Shown: positions 7,936 through 17,318, numbered from the stretch's first letter. The stretch is 64,000 bases of DNA from an uncultured Pseudomonadota bacterium (GCA_903951825.1 CAJBDJ010000052.1:1-64000), one strand, 5' to 3'. Program-made: numbers and translations. Notes: generated by a model from the sequence alone, not told the origin.

Positions 7936-8603
7936 GCGCCCCTTTCGCTGACGATGTCGCCGAATATTTGAAGACCAACCCCGGATTTTTCGAGCAATAT
8001 GCCGACTTGCTGGCACAGATTTTCGTCCCGCACCCGCACGGCGGGCGCACGGTATCGTTAGCCGAACGCCAGATGCTGAGCTTGCGCGACAAAAATCGCC
8101 AAACCGAAACCAAGCTTGCCGAACTGATTGCTTTCGGCGAAGAAAATGATGCGATCAGTGAAAAAGTACATCGCTTGGCGGTCGGCCTGATTGCCGCTGA
8201 AACCTTCCAGGCGGTGATCCATCTGCTCAATTTTCATTTGCGCGACGATTTCTCCGTACCGCATGTCGCCTTGCGTCTGTGGAATGCGCCGGAAGGGATC
8301 GACAATTTGCCGGAGTTTGCTGCGGTCAGCGAAGAATTGCAGGTTTTTGCCGAAACCTTGAATCGCCCTTATTGCGGCTCCACGGCGGGATTTGGCACCG
8401 CTTCCTGGTTCGGCGAGCATGCCAGCCATATTCGTTCACAAGCCTTGATTGCCCTGCGCAACGGCGGCGGCACCATGGGCATGATTGCGCTGGGCAGCGA
8501 AGAAGCGCAGCGTTTTTTTGCCGAGATGGGCACGCTTTATCTTGAACGCCTCGGTGAAATGGTCTCTGCGGCGCTGGCGCGCGTCACGCAAAGCACCCTG
8601 TGA
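7932..8603 (+). CDS. DUF484 family protein
   Basis: A 223-residue protein of the DUF484 family (YigA-like), which is almost always encoded between dapF and xerC. The N-terminal part (about 1-70) has the conserved [16 protein letters not shown]-like helix and LAERQ segment. The remainder resembles a GAF-type sensory fold. No catalytic residues are evident, and the function is not established. It overlaps both neighbours by four bases and is clearly co-translated with them. A role linked to XerC-dependent chromosome resolution is only suggested by context. Confidence 0.85.
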   Translation: MSAPFADDVAEYLKTNPGFFEQYADLLAQIFVPHPHGGRTVSLAERQMLSLRDKNRQTETKLAELIAFGEENDAISEKVHRLAVGLIAAETFQAVIHLLNFHLRDDFSVPHVALRLWNAPEGIDNLPEFAAVSEELQVFAETLNRPYCGSTAGFGTASWFGEHASHIRSQALIALRNGGGTMGMIALGSEEAQRFFAEMGTLYLERLGEMVSAALARVTQSTL

Positions 8604-9493
8604 AAGTACCGCCCGCCGTTGCCGGGTATCTCGCCGAACTGGCCGAGCAACGACGCTTGTCGGCTCATACCCTCAGCAACTACCGGCGCGACCTCGACAA
8701 GCTGATTGCCGCGGCAGCCGATGTGCCGCTGGCTGAGTTGCAGGTTCATCAAATTCGTCGTTTTATCGCCCAGCTGCATGGCCAAGGCATCTCAGGACGC
8801 TCGCTAGCGCGCACACTTTCAGCCTGGCGCGGCTTTTTTTCCTGGCTTGGCGAACGCGGCGAAATGCCTGCCAATCCGTGTCAGGGGGTGCGCTCACCGA
8901 AATCACCCCGGCTTTTACCGAAAGCCCTTTCGGTCGATGAAGCGGCGCGTCTGCTGGAAGCGGTCGACGATGATGACTCCTTACTGGCAGCGCGTGATGC
9001 CGCCATGTTCGAGCTCTTTTATTCATCTGGTTTGCGTCTCGCCGAATTGGCGGCGCTTGATTGCGATGCACTTGACAGCGTGCTCCAGGAAGGCGAAGTC
9101 CGAGTCATCGGCAAGCGCAGCAAGGCGCGCATTGTCCCGGTCGGCAGCAAGGCGCGCGACGCCTTGGCGCGATGGGCGGGCGTCCGGGCGGAATTAGCGA
9201 GAGCCGATGAAACGGCGCTGTTTGTCGGCCACCGCGGCAACCGCCTGAGTCATCGCATGATTCAGCGACGGCTGGCCGCGCGGGCGCTGAAGCTCGGCTT
9301 GCCGCAGCACGTCCATCCGCACATGTTGCGGCATTCCTTTGCCTCGCATGTATTGCAGTCATCCGGCGATTTGCGCGCCGTTCAGGAAATGCTCGGCCAC
9401 GCCAGCATTGCTTCAACACAGGTTTATACGCATCTCGACTTTCAGCACCTGGCCAAGGTGTACGACGCCGCGCATCCACGCTCCAAGCGCTGA
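8600..9493 (+). CDS. xerC: Site-specific tyrosine recombinase XerC
   Basis: Chromosome dimer resolution recombinase acting with XerD at dif. It has 297 residues. The N-terminal SAM-like DNA-binding domain spans about 1-90 and the catalytic domain about 105-290. All catalytic residues are present: Arg146, Lys172, His241, Arg244, His267 and the nucleophile Tyr276 (VYTHLD). The start is GTG overlapping the DUF484 stop. It is a housekeeping recombinase, judged by its operon position after dapF and DUF484, and not an element integrase. No dif site was recognised in this window. Confidence 0.95.
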   Translation: MKVPPAVAGYLAELAEQRRLSAHTLSNYRRDLDKLIAAAADVPLAELQVHQIRRFIAQLHGQGISGRSLARTLSAWRGFFSWLGERGEMPANPCQGVRSPKSPRLLPKALSVDEAARLLEAVDDDDSLLAARDAAMFELFYSSGLRLAELAALDCDALDSVLQEGEVRVIGKRSKARIVPVGSKARDALARWAGVRAELARADETALFVGHRGNRLSHRMIQRRLAARALKLGLPQHVHPHMLRHSFASHVLQSSGDLRAVQEMLGHASIASTQVYTHLDFQHLAKVYDAAHPRSKR

Positions 9494-9605
9494 GTGCATC
9501 CAAACGCTGAAAAGCGGCAAAAATTGATTATTGGGTGTCGGTTTGCGCGACAGCCCGCGTCACCTTGTTGTAATCTTTCAATTCACCCATCATCGAGAGA
9601 TCGAC

Positions 9606-10445
9606 ATGCTCAATCGTTTTTTCTTGCTGGCCGCCTTTGCCCTGTTGCCCGTTGCGCCGGCGATCGCCGACGGCGTAACCTACCGATTTTCTCCGGTCAA
9701 TCAGTGGGATATCAACAAAACCGCCGCCTATTGGAATCCGATCATCAAGTATGTCAGCGAGAAAAGCGGCGTCAGGCTTGAACTGAAAATCGGCCGCACT
9801 TCCGCCGACACAACAGCATATGTGCTGGCCAAGGAAGTCGAGTTCGTCTTCTCCAATCACTTGTTCAGCCCGGATCGTGAAAAACTCGGCTGGAAGGTCT
9901 TTGGCCGGCGCTGGACGCCACCTTTGCAAGGGGCGATTGCGGTTCCGGCTGATTCACCGATCACGCGACTTGAGGAGTTAAGGGGGCAAGAAGTGGTTTT
10001 TGCCGGACCGGAAGCTTTTGTAGGCTACAAAGTGACTTATGGCTATTTGTTGTCAAAAAACATTGAAGTGAAAGCCGTCTTTGCCGGCAATCAAAATGCC
10101 GCATTTGCCCAATTGTTCGCCGGCAAGGCGCTGGCGGTGGGAAGCAATTCGGCGCTGATTGATGGCTATTCAATCAAGGAAGGCAAAAAGTTCCGCGTCC
10201 TGTGGACGTCGGAAGGCTTTCATGATCTGGCCTTGATGGCCTCAAGCAAAGTACCCGACAAAGACCTCAAGGCAGTCACTTCGGCATTCATCGGCATGCA
10301 CAACGACCCGTCAGGCAAAGCCATTTTGCAAAAGGCGTCAGAAGAGGTCGGACTCGATCAGAAGGCATATTTCCTGCCGGCGACGGGAGCGGACTATGCC
10401 GCTTATCGCCGCTTTTATCAGACATTGCCCCCCAATCTGCGTTGA
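9606..10445 (+). CDS. PhnD-like periplasmic binding protein paired with a hybrid kinase
   Basis: A 279-residue secreted protein with a clear Sec signal peptide (about 1-21, ending AIADG). The mature part has the features of the phosphate/phosphite/phosphonate binding family (PhnD type), including the YRFSPVNQW start, the SNHLFSP segment and a FAGPEAFVGYKVTYGYLL region. No ABC ATPase or permease gene is near. Instead a hybrid histidine kinase starts nine bases downstream. It may therefore deliver a ligand signal to that kinase instead of feeding a transporter; that is inference. The ATG at 9606 is chosen because the signal peptide begins there. The ligand is unknown. Confidence 0.82.
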   Translation: MLNRFFLLAAFALLPVAPAIADGVTYRFSPVNQWDINKTAAYWNPIIKYVSEKSGVRLELKIGRTSADTTAYVLAKEVEFVFSNHLFSPDREKLGWKVFGRRWTPPLQGAIAVPADSPITRLEELRGQEVVFAGPEAFVGYKVTYGYLLSKNIEVKAVFAGNQNAAFAQLFAGKALAVGSNSALIDGYSIKEGKKFRVLWTSEGFHDLALMASSKVPDKDLKAVTSAFIGMHNDPSGKAILQKASEEVGLDQKAYFLPATGADYAAYRRFYQTLPPNLR

Positions 10446-10454
10446 TGAACTGAA

Positions 10455-12482
10455 GTGAAACTGCTTTTCCGCTGGCTGCCGGGTTCACTAATCGGGCGTG
10501 TTTACACGCTCTATTCGTTGACCTTGCTGCTTTTTGTCAGCAGCGCTCTCGTGTTGTTTTACCAGTATCAATACAACGAGGTCGTTGAGGAGGCGCAGCG
10601 TTCGGCCACCATGCTGATCGAAGTGGTGGCGCAGGTTGTCTCGGATAGCGCGGTGATTGGTGATTACGACACAATTCAGCGAACGCTCGACAAGTCGATT
10701 GTGCGCTCCCAGTTCGCTTCAGCCAAGTTCATCGATCTCGCCGGTGGCGTGATCAAAAGCGAGAATTCGACCATCGCCAAGACGCACGCGCCGAAACCAA
10801 TTCAGGAGCGTATCGCCGAACACCTCTATGAAGTCAATCGCCCCATCATCGTTGGCGGTACCGATTACGGCGTTCTGCGCCTCGCCTTTTCCATCGATCT
10901 GATCGCCGAAGGGCTGTGGCAGTTGATTCGTGTCTCGCTGATGCTGGCGATTGCCAGTTTGATCGGTGGCTTCCTTATCATATGGTTTCCACTCAAGCGC
11001 TGGCTCGGCACCCTCGACCGCATCGGCGCTTTTGAAAGCGGCTTCGGGAGCGCCGGAGAGGCCGCCGAAAGCGCGTTGATTCAGGATGTGCCGCTGGAGT
11101 TTCGCCCGGCCTTTGAACTAGTTCAGCGGACGGCCAATAGTCTGCGTGTCGAGCTTGATTCTCGCGAGCAGGCGCTGGCCTCGTTGCGTGAAATCGTCGC
11201 CAGCCTGCTGCACACCAGTGAATTGAACAGCCAGAACGCCAGCGACGACATCCCCGCGCTGTCCCGGGTCATCGCCCGCGTGATCGCCGAGCGTGAGGCA
11301 AGCCGTCTGGAACTGGAGCAGGCCAAAGAAGCGGCAGAACTTGCCAACCAGGCAAAGAGCGAGTTTCTCGCCAACATGAGCCACGAAATCCGCACGCCGA
11401 TGAACGGCATTATCGGGATGACCGACCTCGTGCTGGAGTCGACGCTCGACGCCGAGCAGCGTGAATTGCTGGAAATCGTCAAGACTTCTTCTGCTTCGCT
11501 GCTGACGATTATCAACGACATCCTCGATTTCTCGAAAATCGAGGCCGGGATGCTGGCTGTCGAACGCCTGCCGTGCGATCTGGAAGCGTCGATCAGTTCG
11601 GTCGTTCAGGCGCTGAGTTTGTGTGCGGACGAGAAAGGCCTAGCCCTGCGCTATGAAATCGCTGCGGATATCCCGCCGCGGATCGTTTCAGACCCGGTGC
11701 GCCTGCGCCAGATCATTGTCAATCTGGTTGGCAATGCGATCAAATTCACCGAGCGCGGCGAGATTGTCGTCAGTCTTGCCTGGCACCCCATGAGCGACGG
11801 GCAACGGATGTTGCGCCTGGCCGTCTGCGATACCGGTATCGGCATTCCGCCGGAACGAATCAAGGAAATTTTTGAGGCATTCACTCAGGCCGACAATTCA
11901 ACCACACGAAAATACGGCGGCACCGGCCTCGGATTGACCATCACCCGGCGTCTGGTTGAGTTGATGGGCGGAGCAATCAAAGTGGACAGCCGGGTGGGTG
12001 AAGGCAGTTGTTTTTCCTTCACTTTGCCGACAATAACGCCACTGCCCGGCGAAGCGGCCATGGCGGCCAGCGACCGGCCGTCAGCAGAGTTTTCGGGATT
12101 TAGACAGGGGCTTGAAGTTCTTTTGGTCGAAGACAACCATGTCAATCAAAAAATGGCCTCCATGCTGCTCGAACGGCGCGGATTTCAGGTAACGCTTGCT
12201 GAAAACGGGCGGGCGGCGATTGATATTTTTGCCAACAAAAAATTCGCCGTGATCTTGATGGATATGCAGATGCCGGTCATGGGGGGTGTCGAAGCAACAC
12301 AAAGCATTCGTGCCATGGAAGCGGGCGGCGCCCTGATGCGCACGCCGATTATCGCGATGACGGCGAATGCCATGCAGAGTCACCGCGAGCAATGTCTTGA
12401 GGCCGGCATGGATGATTACATCTCGAAACCAATCAAAGCCGAGCAGTTGATGGCCTGCCTGGCACGCTGGATCAGCGCCTGA
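10455..12482 (+). CDS. Hybrid sensor histidine kinase with receiver domain
   Basis: A 675-residue inner-membrane sensor. Transmembrane helices lie at about residues 17-37 and 157-178, enclosing a periplasmic domain of roughly 120 residues. A linker and coiled region follow, then HisKA with phosphoacceptor His310 ([11 protein letters not shown]), HATPase with [16 protein letters not shown] and GGTGLGL, and a C-terminal receiver with phosphoacceptor Asp603 (LMDMQMP) and the conserved lysine in ISKPIKAE. There is no Hpt domain and no separate response regulator beside it, so the output partner is unknown. The start is GTG, nine bases after the PhnD-like gene, suggesting one operon and a shared signal. 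Confidence 0.9.
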   Translation: MKLLFRWLPGSLIGRVYTLYSLTLLLFVSSALVLFYQYQYNEVVEEAQRSATMLIEVVAQVVSDSAVIGDYDTIQRTLDKSIVRSQFASAKFIDLAGGVIKSENSTIAKTHAPKPIQERIAEHLYEVNRPIIVGGTDYGVLRLAFSIDLIAEGLWQLIRVSLMLAIASLIGGFLIIWFPLKRWLGTLDRIGAFESGFGSAGEAAESALIQDVPLEFRPAFELVQRTANSLRVELDSREQALASLREIVASLLHTSELNSQNASDDIPALSRVIARVIAEREASRLELEQAKEAAELANQAKSEFLANMSHEIRTPMNGIIGMTDLVLESTLDAEQRELLEIVKTSSASLLTIINDILDFSKIEAGMLAVERLPCDLEASISSVVQALSLCADEKGLALRYEIAADIPPRIVSDPVRLRQIIVNLVGNAIKFTERGEIVVSLAWHPMSDGQRMLRLAVCDTGIGIPPERIKEIFEAFTQADNSTTRKYGGTGLGLTITRRLVELMGGAIKVDSRVGEGSCFSFTLPTITPLPGEAAMAASDRPSAEFSGFRQGLEVLLVEDNHVNQKMASMLLERRGFQVTLAENGRAAIDIFANKKFAVILMDMQMPVMGGVEATQSIRAMEAGGALMRTPIIAMTANAMQSHREQCLEAGMDDYISKPIKAEQLMACLARWISA

Positions 12483-12550
12483 ATCTGCACAGCGGCTGCG
12501 GCCAAGCCGGAAAAAAGCTGAAAAATCAGCACGCAAGCTGCTACAGTCAA

Positions 12551-12579
12551 TTGACCTCGGGCTGCCCAGACACTATCAT
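12551..12579 (+). promoter_or_regulatory. Strong sigma-70 promoter of the 50-residue protein gene
   Basis: TTGACC (12551-12556, 5/6 match) and TATCAT (12574-12579, 5/6 match) are separated by the ideal 17 bases. This is the best promoter match in the window. Transcription should start near 12586, about 30 bases before the small gene. Confidence 0.78.
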
Positions 12580-12616
12580 TGCTTCTTTCGAATTTAGCCG
12601 GATCCAAGGAGTTTTC

Positions 12617-12769
12617 ATGGCCATCAACCGTATTCGCCGTTCTTCGCTGGAGCGCCGCTGCGTTTCCAAATCCACCAAGCGCCTGTTCAAGAGCACCGGC
12701 AAGACCCTGTTCAAGGTCATGTACGCCGCCGAATGCCACGCTCGGAATCGCAAGGCGCTCGGCGCCTGA
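12617..12769 (+). CDS. Small basic protein of unknown function (50 residues)
   Basis: An unrecognised 50-residue protein with 14 Arg/Lys against two Glu, so strongly positively charged. It has cysteines at 15 and 40, and a central KRLFKSTGKTLFK segment that could form an amphipathic helix. There is no signal peptide or membrane helix. The ATG has AAGGAG seven bases upstream. A near-consensus promoter lies in front and a strong terminator directly after it, so it is a complete single-gene unit of about 235 bases. A nucleic-acid-binding role would fit the charge but is not shown. It is not a ribosomal protein that I recognise. The expression signals make it very likely to be real. Confidence 0.72.
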   Translation: MAINRIRRSSLERRCVSKSTKRLFKSTGKTLFKVMYAAECHARNRKALGA

Positions 12770-12786
12770 GTCATTACCGCAGATGA

Positions 12787-12822
12787 AAGCCCCGGTTACC
12801 GCAAGGTGACCGGGGCTTGTTT
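12787..12822 (+). terminator. Rho-independent terminator after the small basic protein gene
   Basis: AAGCCCCGGT-T-ACC (12787-12800) pairs with GGT-G-ACCGGGGCTT (12805-12818), giving a 14-pair stem with one G-T wobble and a GCAA tetraloop, followed by GTTTCATT. It lies 18 bases after the stop codon and closes the small transcription unit before rlmI. Confidence 0.85.
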
Positions 12823-12841
12823 CATTGGAGGTTAAGAAAAC

Positions 12842-14035
12842 ATGGCACAACTGATCCTGTTACCGGGCAAGGAGCGTTCCGCCCTCAAACAGCATCACCC
12901 GTGGCTCTTTGCCGGCGCGGTCGGACGTCTCGAAGGGCGAGCGCGGCCGGGAGATACGGTTGATGTTCTGGCGGACAATCTGCGCCCCCTGGGGCGTGCC
13001 GCTTACAGCCCGAAATCGCAGATTCGCGCCCGCTTCTGGACGTTTGACGCGGATGAAACGATCGACGATGCCTTCTTCAAACGTCGGGTGGCAGCTGCCG
13101 TGGCGCGTCGCCAGGCCTTGCCGGAGTTGCGCGGGCAGAGCGGTTTGCGTCTGATCCACGCCGAATCCGATGGTTTGCCGGGCGTCATTGCCGATCAATA
13201 CGACGATACGGTGGTGGTACAACTGACCTCGGCCGGCGCCGACAAATGGCGCCAGGCAATTGTCGCCGGCCTGCTCAAGGCGACCGGCTGCGCTCGCGTT
13301 TATGAGCGCTCCGATTCCGATGTCCGGCGCCTCGAAGGGCTGGAGCCAGCAACCGGCTGGCGCCATGGCGAGGCGCGCGACGAGGCGCTATGCATTAGCG
13401 AAAATGGCGTGACATTTGCGGTCGACTTTGCCGAAGGTCACAAAACGGGTTTTTATCTCGATCAACGTGACAATCGCCTGTTACTAGGCCAACTGTCCGC
13501 CGGCAAGGAGGTTCTCAACTGCTTTTGCTACACCGCCGGCTTTTCGCTGCAAGCGCTGGCTGGCGGGGCGGCTAGCGTATTGTCGATTGACTCCTCGGCG
13601 CCGGCGCTCGCCCTCGCTCAGTCCAACCTGGCGCGCAACCCGCAGTTGCCGGCCGGGCGTGCGGAATGGCTGGAGGCCGACGTGTTTCAGGCGCTACGCG
13701 ATTTTCGCAAGGCCGGGCGTTTGTTCGACCTGATCGTTCTCGATCCGCCAAAGTTTGCCCCCTCTGCCGCCCACGCCGACAGCGCAGCGCGTGCTTACAA
13801 GGACATCAATCTGCTCGGTTGTCGCTTGCTCAAAGCCGGTGGCTTGCTGATGACTTACTCGTGTTCGGGTGGCATCGGGATTGAACTGTTCCAGAAAATC
13901 GTCGCCGAAGCCGCCCATGATGCCGGGCGTCAGGCACGCATTGTTCGTCGCCTGGCCGGGGCGGCCGATCACCCGATTGCCCTGAATTTTCCTGAGGGCG
14001 AGTATCTGAAAGGCTTGCTCGTTCAAGTCGACTAA
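12842..14035 (+). CDS. rlmI: 23S rRNA (cytosine-C5) methyltransferase, RlmI family
   Basis: A 397-residue SAM-dependent rRNA methyltransferase. The N-terminal PUA domain (about 1-75) begins LILLPGKERS and has the HPWLFAGAV motif. The Rossmann methyltransferase domain follows, with motif I region NCFCYTAGFSLQAL, SIDSSAPAL, and motif IV LDPPKFAPS. The expected product is m5C in 23S rRNA at the equivalent of position 1962. The family includes RlmI and RlmK-like proteins, so the exact site is inferred. AGGTTAAGAAAAC precedes the ATG. The gene follows the terminator of the small basic protein unit and is independent of the metal cluster after it. Confidence 0.88.
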   Translation: MAQLILLPGKERSALKQHHPWLFAGAVGRLEGRARPGDTVDVLADNLRPLGRAAYSPKSQIRARFWTFDADETIDDAFFKRRVAAAVARRQALPELRGQSGLRLIHAESDGLPGVIADQYDDTVVVQLTSAGADKWRQAIVAGLLKATGCARVYERSDSDVRRLEGLEPATGWRHGEARDEALCISENGVTFAVDFAEGHKTGFYLDQRDNRLLLGQLSAGKEVLNCFCYTAGFSLQALAGGAASVLSIDSSAPALALAQSNLARNPQLPAGRAEWLEADVFQALRDFRKAGRLFDLIVLDPPKFAPSAAHADSAARAYKDINLLGCRLLKAGGLLMTYSCSGGIGIELFQKIVAEAAHDAGRQARIVRRLAGAADHPIALNFPEGEYLKGLLVQVD

Positions 14036-14044
14036 AATCTGCTT

Positions 14045-14323
14045 GTGACTTCTCTGCGCCGTTTCCTTCTCGTCATTGTTCTCGTTGCCGCCCAATGGGC
14101 GGCAGGCGCACACGCCGTCGAACACGGAGTCGCGCATCAGGATCGGCTGGCTCATGCCTGCGCCGTCTGTCTGCTTGCCCATGATCTCGGTTCGGGCTTG
14201 CCGACGGTGGCCAATTTGCCGCTGCTGCAACATCGGCAGTCGGCGCCACCCGCGCTGGCAGCGATTGGCCGCAGCGCATTCCCACCCCCGCGCGCCGTTC
14301 AACGCGGCCCGCCTGTCGCCTGA
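14045..14323 (+). CDS. Small exported His/Cys protein at the head of the metal-uptake cluster
   Basis: A 92-residue protein starting with GTG nine bases after rlmI. A signal peptide spans about 1-24. The mature part carries four histidines (27, 31, 37, 46) around a Cys39-x-x-Cys42 pair, which suggests metal binding, and has a Pro/Ala-rich tail. I cannot assign it to a named family with confidence, although small periplasmic proteins of this pattern are often found in front of metal transport genes. The outer-membrane barrel and ZnuABC-like genes follow on the same strand. A role as a periplasmic metal carrier or sensor is inference from composition and position. Confidence 0.55.
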   Translation: MTSLRRFLLVIVLVAAQWAAGAHAVEHGVAHQDRLAHACAVCLLAHDLGSGLPTVANLPLLQHRQSAPPALAAIGRSAFPPPRAVQRGPPVA

Positions 14324-14425
14324 AAATTGCCTCGTTTTAGCGCTTGACCGCGTCCATCGGCAGTGCCTCCGGGTACTGTCGGCGGCCTTTGCGGTCGACT
14401 CGATTGCCTTTTTCAGGAGTATTCC

Positions 14426-15820
14426 ATGTTTTGCAAACCATTTTTCGGGGCGGCCTTGCTGACCGCCTCGTATGCTGCGCTGGCCGCCTCAGATGGCGAT
14501 CTGGCCGCCATTCGCAGCCAGATCAACGAACTCAAACAATCTTACGAACAACGCATCAGCCAACTCGAAAAGAAGCTGGCACAAGCCGAAAGCAAGGTCG
14601 CCCAGGCTGAAACGACGGCCAGCAAGGCCGAACTTGTGGCCAATGAGGCGCGCCTGAATGTGCGTCAGCCGCAGACATCGGCGGCGGCCTTCAATCCGGA
14701 GATTTCGTTGATTCTCTCCGGCAGCTACACCTACCTCAAGCAAAATCCGGCCGAGCGCCGCTTGCAAGGCTTTGTTCCGTCCAACGGCGAACTGATGCCG
14801 GAAAACCGCAGCTTCAGTCTCGGTGAGTCCGAGCTGGCAATCGCCGCCAATATCGACCCGATGTTTCGCGGCGCCTTGCGCCTCGCGCTGGCACCGGACA
14901 ATACGCTGGGCGTTGAGGAGGCAAGCGTGCAAACATTGGGTCTCGGTAACGGCTTCAATGTGAAAGCTGGACGCTTTTTGTCCGGCGTCGGCTACCTGAA
15001 TGAGCTGCATCCGCATGAATGGGACTTTTCGAACGCACCCTTGCCGTACCAGGCCTTTTTTGGCAATGCCTTGGGAATGGATGGCGTACAGGCGCGCTGG
15101 TTGGCACCAACGCCGATATTCATGGAGTTTGGCGCCGAAACCGCGCGCGCCATGAGTTTTCCGGCAACGGATGAAAGTAAGAGCAAAAATGGCCTGATGT
15201 CGGCGTCGGCCTTTGTTCACCTCGGCGGTGACGTCGGCGTCTCGAACAGTTGGCGTGGCGGCATTTCGTATTTTGCCGCGCAACCCAAGGATCGCAGTTA
15301 TGACGATCCGCTCAACGGCCTGAACAACAGCTTCAGCGGCTCCAGCCGAACCTGGATCGCCGACCTGCTCTGGAAATGGGCACCGGACGGCAATGCCGGC
15401 AAGCGCAATCTCAAGCTGCAGGGCGAATACTTCCGCCGCAGCGAAGCGGGCGACCTGCTGGTCGACACCGCCGCCAGCGCGCAACAAGGAAGCTTCCGCA
15501 ATACGCAGTCGGGCTACTACGCGCAGGCCGTCTATCAGTTCATGCCGAACTGGCGAGTCGGTTACCGTTATGACCGCCTCAATTCGGGGTCGGCCAATGT
15601 CGAGTTGATCAACAACGGGCAACTGACGGCGGCTGATCTGCCCTTGCTGGAAAACTTCTCGCCGCGCCGCAATACGCTGATGATTGATTGGAGTCCGAGC
15701 GAATTTTCACGAATTCGCCTGCAGTACGCCGAGGACAAGACACGTCCCGAAGCGACCGACAATCAACTCTGGTTGCAATACGTCATGAGCCTCGGCGCCC
15801 ATGGCGGACACCGCTTTTAA
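14426..15820 (+). CDS. Outer-membrane beta-barrel protein, probable metal-uptake porin
   Basis: A 464-residue exported protein with signal peptide about 1-21 (AALAA). The mature N-terminus (about residues 25-75) is a heptad-patterned coiled coil rich in Gln/Glu/Lys, like those that trimerise or reach the peptidoglycan. The rest alternates in the manner of amphipathic beta strands and ends in Phe, the outer-membrane assembly signal (GGHRF). No plug domain or TonB box is visible, so this is a porin-like channel and not a TonB receptor. It lies 11 bases upstream of the ZnuA-like gene, which suggests outer-membrane passage of the same metal. GGAG precedes the ATG. The substrate is inferred only. 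Confidence 0.72.
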   Translation: MFCKPFFGAALLTASYAALAASDGDLAAIRSQINELKQSYEQRISQLEKKLAQAESKVAQAETTASKAELVANEARLNVRQPQTSAAAFNPEISLILSGSYTYLKQNPAERRLQGFVPSNGELMPENRSFSLGESELAIAANIDPMFRGALRLALAPDNTLGVEEASVQTLGLGNGFNVKAGRFLSGVGYLNELHPHEWDFSNAPLPYQAFFGNALGMDGVQARWLAPTPIFMEFGAETARAMSFPATDESKSKNGLMSASAFVHLGGDVGVSNSWRGGISYFAAQPKDRSYDDPLNGLNNSFSGSSRTWIADLLWKWAPDGNAGKRNLKLQGEYFRRSEAGDLLVDTAASAQQGSFRNTQSGYYAQAVYQFMPNWRVGYRYDRLNSGSANVELINNGQLTAADLPLLENFSPRRNTLMIDWSPSEFSRIRLQYAEDKTRPEATDNQLWLQYVMSLGAHGGHRF

Positions 15821-15831
15821 GGGGCTGAACA

Positions 15832-16737
15832 ATGAAAAAACTGAGGTTTTTCTGTGCATTTTGGCTGCTCGGACTGATTTCCGGCCAGGCTGCTGCGACG
15901 CTCAATGTGTTTGCAACCGTTCCTGAATGGGCAGCACTGGTCAAGGAAATCGGCGCCGACAAGGTGGCCGTCTATTCGGCCACGAGCGCCATGCAAGACC
16001 CACACCGCATCGACGCGAAGCCATCATTGCTGGCGCAGGCGCGCGGTGCGCAACTGGTGGTTGCCAATGGGGGCGAGCTGGAGATCGGCTGGTTGCCGCT
16101 GGTTCTCAGGGACTCCGGGAATGCGGCGATTCAGCCCGGCCGGCCGGGCTATTTCGAGGCGGCAGTGCACGTCGCCATGCGCGATGTCCCGAGCGTACTT
16201 GATCGCGCCAATGGCGATGTTCATGCCGGTGGCAATCCGCACATTCACCTTGATCCGCGCAATCTTCTCAAAGTCGGCGAGGCGCTGACGGCGCGCATGG
16301 CCGAACTTGACCCGGCCAACGCCGAGGCCTATCGCGCCGCGTTCAAAAGCTTTGCCGGCAAGCTTCAGGCGGCCATTGGACGCTGGGAGGGAGAAGCTGC
16401 CAGCCTGCGCGGCATACCGGTTCTCGTCCAACATTCTTCATTTGTGTACCTCGCCGCCTGGCTGGGCTTGAAGGAGACCGCAACGCTGGAGCCGCGACCG
16501 GGCGTCGAGCCGGGCAGCGCTCATCTTGCGAGCATTCTTGAACGCCAGAAGGTCGTGCCGGCGCGGATGGTTTTGCGGGCACCCTACCAGAATGCCGCAG
16601 CCAGCCAATGGATTGCCGCCAAGGCAGGAATCCCGGTAGTCGTTTTACCGTTCACCGTCGGCGGCACGCCAGAGGCAGCGAATCTCTTTGCTCTCTTTGA
16701 CGAGACGATTGCGCGCCTATTGAAGGCAAGTCGTTGA
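15832..16737 (+). CDS. Zinc/manganese-type ABC transporter substrate-binding protein (ZnuA-like)
   Basis: A 301-residue periplasmic metal-binding protein with signal peptide about 1-22. It has the cluster A-I pattern: His58 in QDPHRIDAKPS, His137 and His139 in NPHIHLDP, and His201 in QHSSFVYL are candidate ligands. The histidine-rich acidic loop typical of many zinc ZnuA proteins is missing, so the metal (zinc, manganese or another) is not decided. It is followed by an ATPase and a permease with overlapping codons, so the transporter is complete. The outer-membrane barrel directly upstream probably belongs to the same pathway. Confidence 0.85.
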   Translation: MKKLRFFCAFWLLGLISGQAAATLNVFATVPEWAALVKEIGADKVAVYSATSAMQDPHRIDAKPSLLAQARGAQLVVANGGELEIGWLPLVLRDSGNAAIQPGRPGYFEAAVHVAMRDVPSVLDRANGDVHAGGNPHIHLDPRNLLKVGEALTARMAELDPANAEAYRAAFKSFAGKLQAAIGRWEGEAASLRGIPVLVQHSSFVYLAAWLGLKETATLEPRPGVEPGSAHLASILERQKVVPARMVLRAPYQNAAASQWIAAKAGIPVVVLPFTVGGTPEAANLFALFDETIARLLKASR

Positions 16738-17318
16738 GCGAAATACTGATTCAGGCCGAAAAACTGGTGGCTGGCTGGCAACAGCCGGCCACCGCTCCGC
16801 TCGATCTTTGCCTGGCGGCCGGCCAGATCATCGGCCTGACCGGCCCCAATGGGGTCGGCAAAACCACCCTGCTGAGTGCCCTGGCCGGTCGTGCAAAATG
16901 TTTTTCCGGTCATCTCCAGCGGCGGCCGGCGTTACGGATTGCGCTACAAAATCAGGAGCTGCCGCCAGTCGATGGCTTGCCCCTGAGCGGGCGTGAGTTG
17001 CTGGCACTCACCGCGGCAAGCAGCAGCGGATTGCCGGCGTGGTTGCATCATCATCTTGATCAACGGCTGGATCGACTATCCGGCGGGCAGCGGCACTATC
17101 TATCTCTGTGGGCGATCCTGCAGTCGCCGGCCGACATGGTTTTGCTCGACGAACCGACCAACAATCTCGATGCGCCCGGCATCGCGCATCTGGTCATTGC
17201 CCTGCGCCAACGTGCCGCCGGTGGCGCCGGGATAATCCTGGTCAGCCACGACGCGTCTTTTGTCAGTGACGCCTGCGACACGGTGCAGCGGCTCAGGGGA
17301 ATTGACGATGTGGAATGA
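16734..17318 (+). CDS. Metal ABC transporter ATP-binding protein (ZnuC-like)
   Basis: The ATPase of the metal importer, 194 residues, shorter than usual ZnuC (about 230-250). The core is intact: Walker A GPNGVGKT (37-44), Q-loop Gln72, signature LSGGQ (115-119), Walker B MVLLDE (135-140) and H-loop His172. The missing length is at the C-terminus and in the helical region. The start is TTG (16734), overlapping the stop of the binding-protein gene, with no better candidate. The end overlaps the permease start by 11 bases. Confidence 0.85.
   Translation: MSEILIQAEKLVAGWQQPATAPLDLCLAAGQIIGLTGPNGVGKTTLLSALAGRAKCFSGHLQRRPALRIALQNQELPPVDGLPLSGRELLALTAASSSGLPAWLHHHLDQRLDRLSGGQRHYLSLWAILQSPADMVLLDEPTNNLDAPGIAHLVIALRQRAAGGAGIILVSHDASFVSDACDTVQRLRGIDDVE

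Noticed and set aside
8600-9493. Tyrosine recombinase as a sign of a mobile element
   Set aside because: The gene sits in the conserved dapF-DUF484-xerC order and has XerC features; there are no element borders, so it is the chromosomal dimer-resolution recombinase.
12617-12769. Small basic protein as ribosomal protein S20 or L34
   Set aside because: The length and basic character fit, but the sequence does not match the conserved N-terminal or core motifs of either family.
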